64,000 bases of DNA from Bacteroidales bacterium. Lineage in GTDB: Bacteria; Bacteroidota; Bacteroidia; Bacteroidales; Marinilabiliaceae. A model generated the notes under the pieces. The model was not told where the DNA came from. It did not search any database and saw only the letters and a list, made by a program, of their open reading frames with translations. Below are positions 61,722 to 64,000 of this stretch, in pieces (the first letter of the stretch is position 1; every line of letters begins with the position of its first letter). The position numbers and the translations under genes are program-made. Location: NCBI GenBank assembly GCA_024401295.1, contig JAKSLG010000006.1, positions 54,768 through 118,767 of the forward strand, given 5' to 3'.

Positions 61722-62875
61722 AAACTAACAGACTTGCAATAATCCCAGTGATGCTTTGTTTCTTCGTCATGGGATTTGTCGACCTTGTCGGCATTGCGTC
61801 CAACTATGTGAAGGCCGATCTCAGTCTGACCGATGCTCAGGCCAACATATTCCCTTCTCTCGTCTTCTTCTGGTTCCTGCTCTTTGCAGTGCCTACGGGC
61901 TTGCTCATGAACAAGATAGGACGTAAGAACACCGTTGTTCTCAGCCTTGTGATGACTTTCCTTTCGTTGCTCATTCCTATTTTCGACAACGGATATACGA
62001 CAATGCTCATCGCTTTCTCTCTGCTCGGCATTGGCAACGCACTTATGCAGACGTCGCTCAATCCGCTGGTCAACAACATCGTCGGTGGCGAACGCTATGC
62101 CAGCACGCTCACTTTCGGTCAGTTTGTGAAAGCCATAGCATCGTTCCTAGCGCCATATATCGCCATGTGGGGTGCCACTCATGCCATACCTTCTTTTGGT
62201 CTCGACTGGCGAGTGCTGTTCCCTGTCTATATGGTGATAGCTATCATCGCTATCATTGCTCTCGGTGCTACGAGCATCAACGAAGACCAGCAGACAAAGG
62301 CTTCGGGTGTGGCCGACTGCTTCAAACTACTTGGCGATAAGTTTGTGCTGCTCTGCTTCTTCGGCATCATGTGCCATGTGGGCATCGACGTGGGCACAAA
62401 CACTACAGCTCCTAAGCTGCTTATCGAGCGTCTGGGCATGTCGCTCAATGAGGCTGGCTTTGCTACAAGCCTCTACTTCATCTTCCGCACAGCAGGATGC
62501 TTCTCGGGCTCTTTCATTCTCAGTAAGATATCAGGTCGCACATTCCTTATCATCAGTGTTGTGGCTATGCTTCTCTCTATGATAGGCATGGCGATAGGAG
62601 AGAGCAAGGCAGTGCTCTATGCAGCCATAGCGCTCGTAGGTTTCGGCAACTCCAATGTGTTCTCCATCTGCTTCTCGCGTGCCATACTCTCTAAGCCAAG
62701 CAGTCAGAACGAGATTTCCGGACTTATGATTACGGGCATCTTTGGTGGCACAGTGTTCCCACTCATAATGGGCTTCGCAAGCGATGCTATAGGCCAAATT
62801 GGCGCTGTGCTCGTGATGACGTTGGGTGTTGTCTATCTTTTGTTTTACTCTCTCAAATCAGAAACTAATGAATAA
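61718..62875 (+). CDS. MFS sugar permease (fructose, inferred)
   Basis: A 385-residue major-facilitator protein of the FucP/GluP group with 12 helices. The MFS loop motif is GLLMNKIGRKNTVV, and the conserved NPLVNNIVG sits in helix 4. It lies in the inner membrane. Its place between a periplasmic GH32 and a fructokinase (four- and eight-base overlaps) makes fructose uptake the obvious job. Confidence 0.88.
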   Translation: MKTNRLAIIPVMLCFFVMGFVDLVGIASNYVKADLSLTDAQANIFPSLVFFWFLLFAVPTGLLMNKIGRKNTVVLSLVMTFLSLLIPIFDNGYTTMLIAFSLLGIGNALMQTSLNPLVNNIVGGERYASTLTFGQFVKAIASFLAPYIAMWGATHAIPSFGLDWRVLFPVYMVIAIIAIIALGATSINEDQQTKASGVADCFKLLGDKFVLLCFFGIMCHVGIDVGTNTTAPKLLIERLGMSLNEAGFATSLYFIFRTAGCFSGSFILSKISGRTFLIISVVAMLLSMIGMAIGESKAVLYAAIALVGFGNSNVFSICFSRAILSKPSSQNEISGLMITGIFGGTVFPLIMGFASDAIGQIGAVLVMTLGVVYLLFYSLKSETNE

Positions 62876-63764
62876 TAATATTGTTGTAGGTATAGGCGAA
62901 GCACTCTGGGATTGCTTGCCTGAAGGTCGTAAGATAGGTGGTGCTCCTGCCAACTTCGCATATCATGTCTCTCAGTTTGGCCTCAATGGTTGTGCCGTTA
63001 GCGCTATTGGCGACGATGACCTCGGCCGTGAGATAGTCGATGTCTTTGCTTCGAAGAATGTCAACAACCGTCTCTCTGTTGTCCCATACCCTACGGGCAC
63101 AGTGCAGGTGAAGCTCGACAAGCAGGGCATTCCGCAATATGACATAAAGCAAAACGTGGCGTGGGATAACATCCCTTTCACCGACGAGCTTGCCACCCTT
63201 GCCAGCCAGACACGTGCCGTATGTTGGGGATCGCTTGCTCAGCGCAACGAGGTGAGTCGCAACACCATCAGCAAGTTCATCGCCTCGATGCCTGCCGATT
63301 CGCTCAAGGTGTTCGACATCAATCTCCGCCAGTCGTTCTATACCAAAGAGATTATCGAAAAGTCGTTTGAGATGTGCGACATACTCAAGATCAACGATGA
63401 GGAGCTTGTTGTCGTCAGCCAGATGCTCACCGGTAAGGAGTGCGCCGATGATATGCTCGATGATGAGGTGAAGGAGATATGCAACGACATGATACGTCGC
63501 TATGGCATCAAGATGCTTATCCTCACCTGTGGCACCGATGGCAGCTATGTCTTCTCGGCCGATGGCAAGTTCTCGTTTCAGCCTACGCCTAAGGTGACCG
63601 TGGCCGATACTGTCGGTGCAGGCGACTCGTTCACTGGTTCGTTTATAGCCTCTCTGCTCAACGGCAAGACCATCGAAGAGGCTCACAAGACTGCAGTTAA
63701 GGTGTCAGCATTCGTCTGCACACAGAATGGTGCTATGCCAGCATACAACCCGCATACTATATAA
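62868..63764 (+). CDS. Fructokinase (PfkB family)
   Basis: The start at 62868 (MNNNIVVGIGEALWDCLPEG) gives 298 residues and overlaps the permease by eight bases. A longer frame from 62826 lies inside the permease gene and is rejected. PfkB motifs are GGAPANFAYHVSQFG (substrate side) and the C-terminal ATP/catalytic motif DTVGAGDSFTGSF with catalytic Asp. It makes fructose 6-phosphate for glycolysis. It is the last gene of the operon. Confidence 0.92.
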   Translation: MNNNIVVGIGEALWDCLPEGRKIGGAPANFAYHVSQFGLNGCAVSAIGDDDLGREIVDVFASKNVNNRLSVVPYPTGTVQVKLDKQGIPQYDIKQNVAWDNIPFTDELATLASQTRAVCWGSLAQRNEVSRNTISKFIASMPADSLKVFDINLRQSFYTKEIIEKSFEMCDILKINDEELVVVSQMLTGKECADDMLDDEVKEICNDMIRRYGIKMLILTCGTDGSYVFSADGKFSFQPTPKVTVADTVGAGDSFTGSFIASLLNGKTIEEAHKTAVKVSAFVCTQNGAMPAYNPHTI

Positions 63765-63786
63765 AAGCTTCGGTTAGTTTGTTTGT

Positions 63787-63826
63787 TAGGCCGTATTTGT
63801 AGCGATGCAAGTATGGCCTTCTTTTT
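63787..63826 (+). terminator. Terminator of the fructan operon
   Basis: A 12-base stem AGGCCGTATTTG/CAAGTATGGCCT with two G-U and an eight-base loop, then TCTTTTT. Confidence 0.85.
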
Positions 63827-63917
63827 ATCTTTGATGCAGATAGTAATTAAGTATACTCTACGGCAATGTCATCATCTTGATACGATGCTAAAGCAAGGTA
63901 AGGTAGTTGGTGAATAC

Positions 63918-63956
63918 AAAAAATAGCCTTTGGTACGATATGTAACCAAAGGCTAT
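63918..63956 (-). terminator. Terminator of the minus-strand gene at the right edge
   Basis: A 12-base perfect stem ATAGCCTTTGGT/ACCAAAGGCTAT with a ten-base loop. On the minus strand it runs into TTTTTGTATTC. It serves the gene that ends at 63986. Confidence 0.82.
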
Positions 63957-63985
63957 CTATTGTATGTAAACTGCTCTAAGTCAGA

Positions 63986-64000
63986 TTACTTCTTGTTGAG
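63986..64000 (-). CDS. Last five codons of a minus-strand gene (partial)
   Basis: Only CTC AAC AAG AAG TAA (Leu-Asn-Lys-Lys-stop) is inside the window. The call rests on its identity with the end of the fragment at 49973 and on the terminator 30 bases beyond. The function is unknown. Confidence 0.5.
   Translation of the reverse strand, partial: LNKK

Noticed and set aside
62826-62867. Upstream start for the fructokinase
   Set aside because: It lies inside the permease reading frame; the PfkB family begins at the MNNNIVVGIGE start.
49400-64000. Mobile element or integrase driving the fructan locus insertion
   Set aside because: I looked for recombinase-like frames and terminal inverted repeats near the flanking fragments and found none within the window.
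1-64000. CRISPR arrays, riboswitches, rRNA genes
   Set aside because: No regularly spaced direct repeats, no recognisable riboswitch cores upstream of folE or other metabolic genes, and no rRNA sequence were seen.

Overview
The window is a 64 kb chromosomal segment from a member of the Bacteroidales, most likely Prevotella- or Muribaculaceae-like. The evidence is a SusC/SusD pair, S46 dipeptidyl peptidase, DUF4296 and DUF4960 proteins, NhaD, a ParE/ParC pair of the Bacteroidetes form, and many promoters of the Bacteroidetes type (TTTG, 19-20 bases, TAnnTTTGC) in place of TTGACA/TATAAT. No phage, transposase, integrase or CRISPR genes were found.

Layout. 0-8.5 kb: the N-terminal part of a 2-oxoacid:ferredoxin oxidoreductase alpha subunit (minus, runs off the left edge), topoisomerase IV (parE-parC), an outer-membrane barrel protein and ychF. 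8.6-9.0 kb: tRNA-Cys and tRNA-Arg, each with its own terminator. 9.0-13.9 kb: cvpA-like gene, a sialate O-acetylesterase-like lipoprotein, pgk and a secreted YwqK/MORN-repeat protein. 14.1-21.3 kb: a tight co-directional cell-envelope run (M23 peptidase, dxr, a beta-propeller/SpoIIE sensor phosphatase, waaA, aquaporin). 21.4-25.1 kb: marC-family gene, RNase H1, an unknown secreted protein and a GT4 glycosyltransferase. 25.1-35.4 kb (minus): a six-gene operon (histidine kinase, branching enzyme, folE, GT2, GT4, GT10) preceded by a TPR-protein/HD-hydrolase operon. 35.5-41 kb: nhaD, then a minus-strand sugar-nucleotide/glycan operon (thioesterase, manC, phosphoglycosyltransferase, DUF4296, a small amidohydrolase remnant). 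41.1-49.4 kb (minus): a lipoprotein with PBP1A, and a degenerate hybrid kinase with a DPP7-type peptidase and a secreted unknown. 49.4-50.2 kb: initiator tRNA, a self-contained gene for a 35-residue peptide, and a truncated 3' gene fragment. 50.2-63.8 kb: a complete fructan utilisation locus.

The fructan locus reads as a pathway. A membrane-spanning regulator with a periplasmic sugar-binding domain and a cytoplasmic AraC domain is followed by a symmetric four-copy heptamer operator just upstream of the susC promoter. SusC/SusD import fructo-oligosaccharides, and a DUF4960 surface lipoprotein probably binds fructan. A lipoprotein GH32 cuts at the surface, a second GH32 (DUF4980 type) works in the periplasm, an MFS permease takes fructose across the inner membrane, and a PfkB-type fructokinase phosphorylates it.

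Most notable observations: the fructan locus is bracketed by two copies of the same gene 3' end, in the same orientation; its regulator has no kinase or receiver domain; the 35-residue peptide gene has its own near-consensus promoter and a strand-specific terminator; and a membrane hybrid kinase has lost both phosphorylation residues (His to Asp, Asp to Asn).
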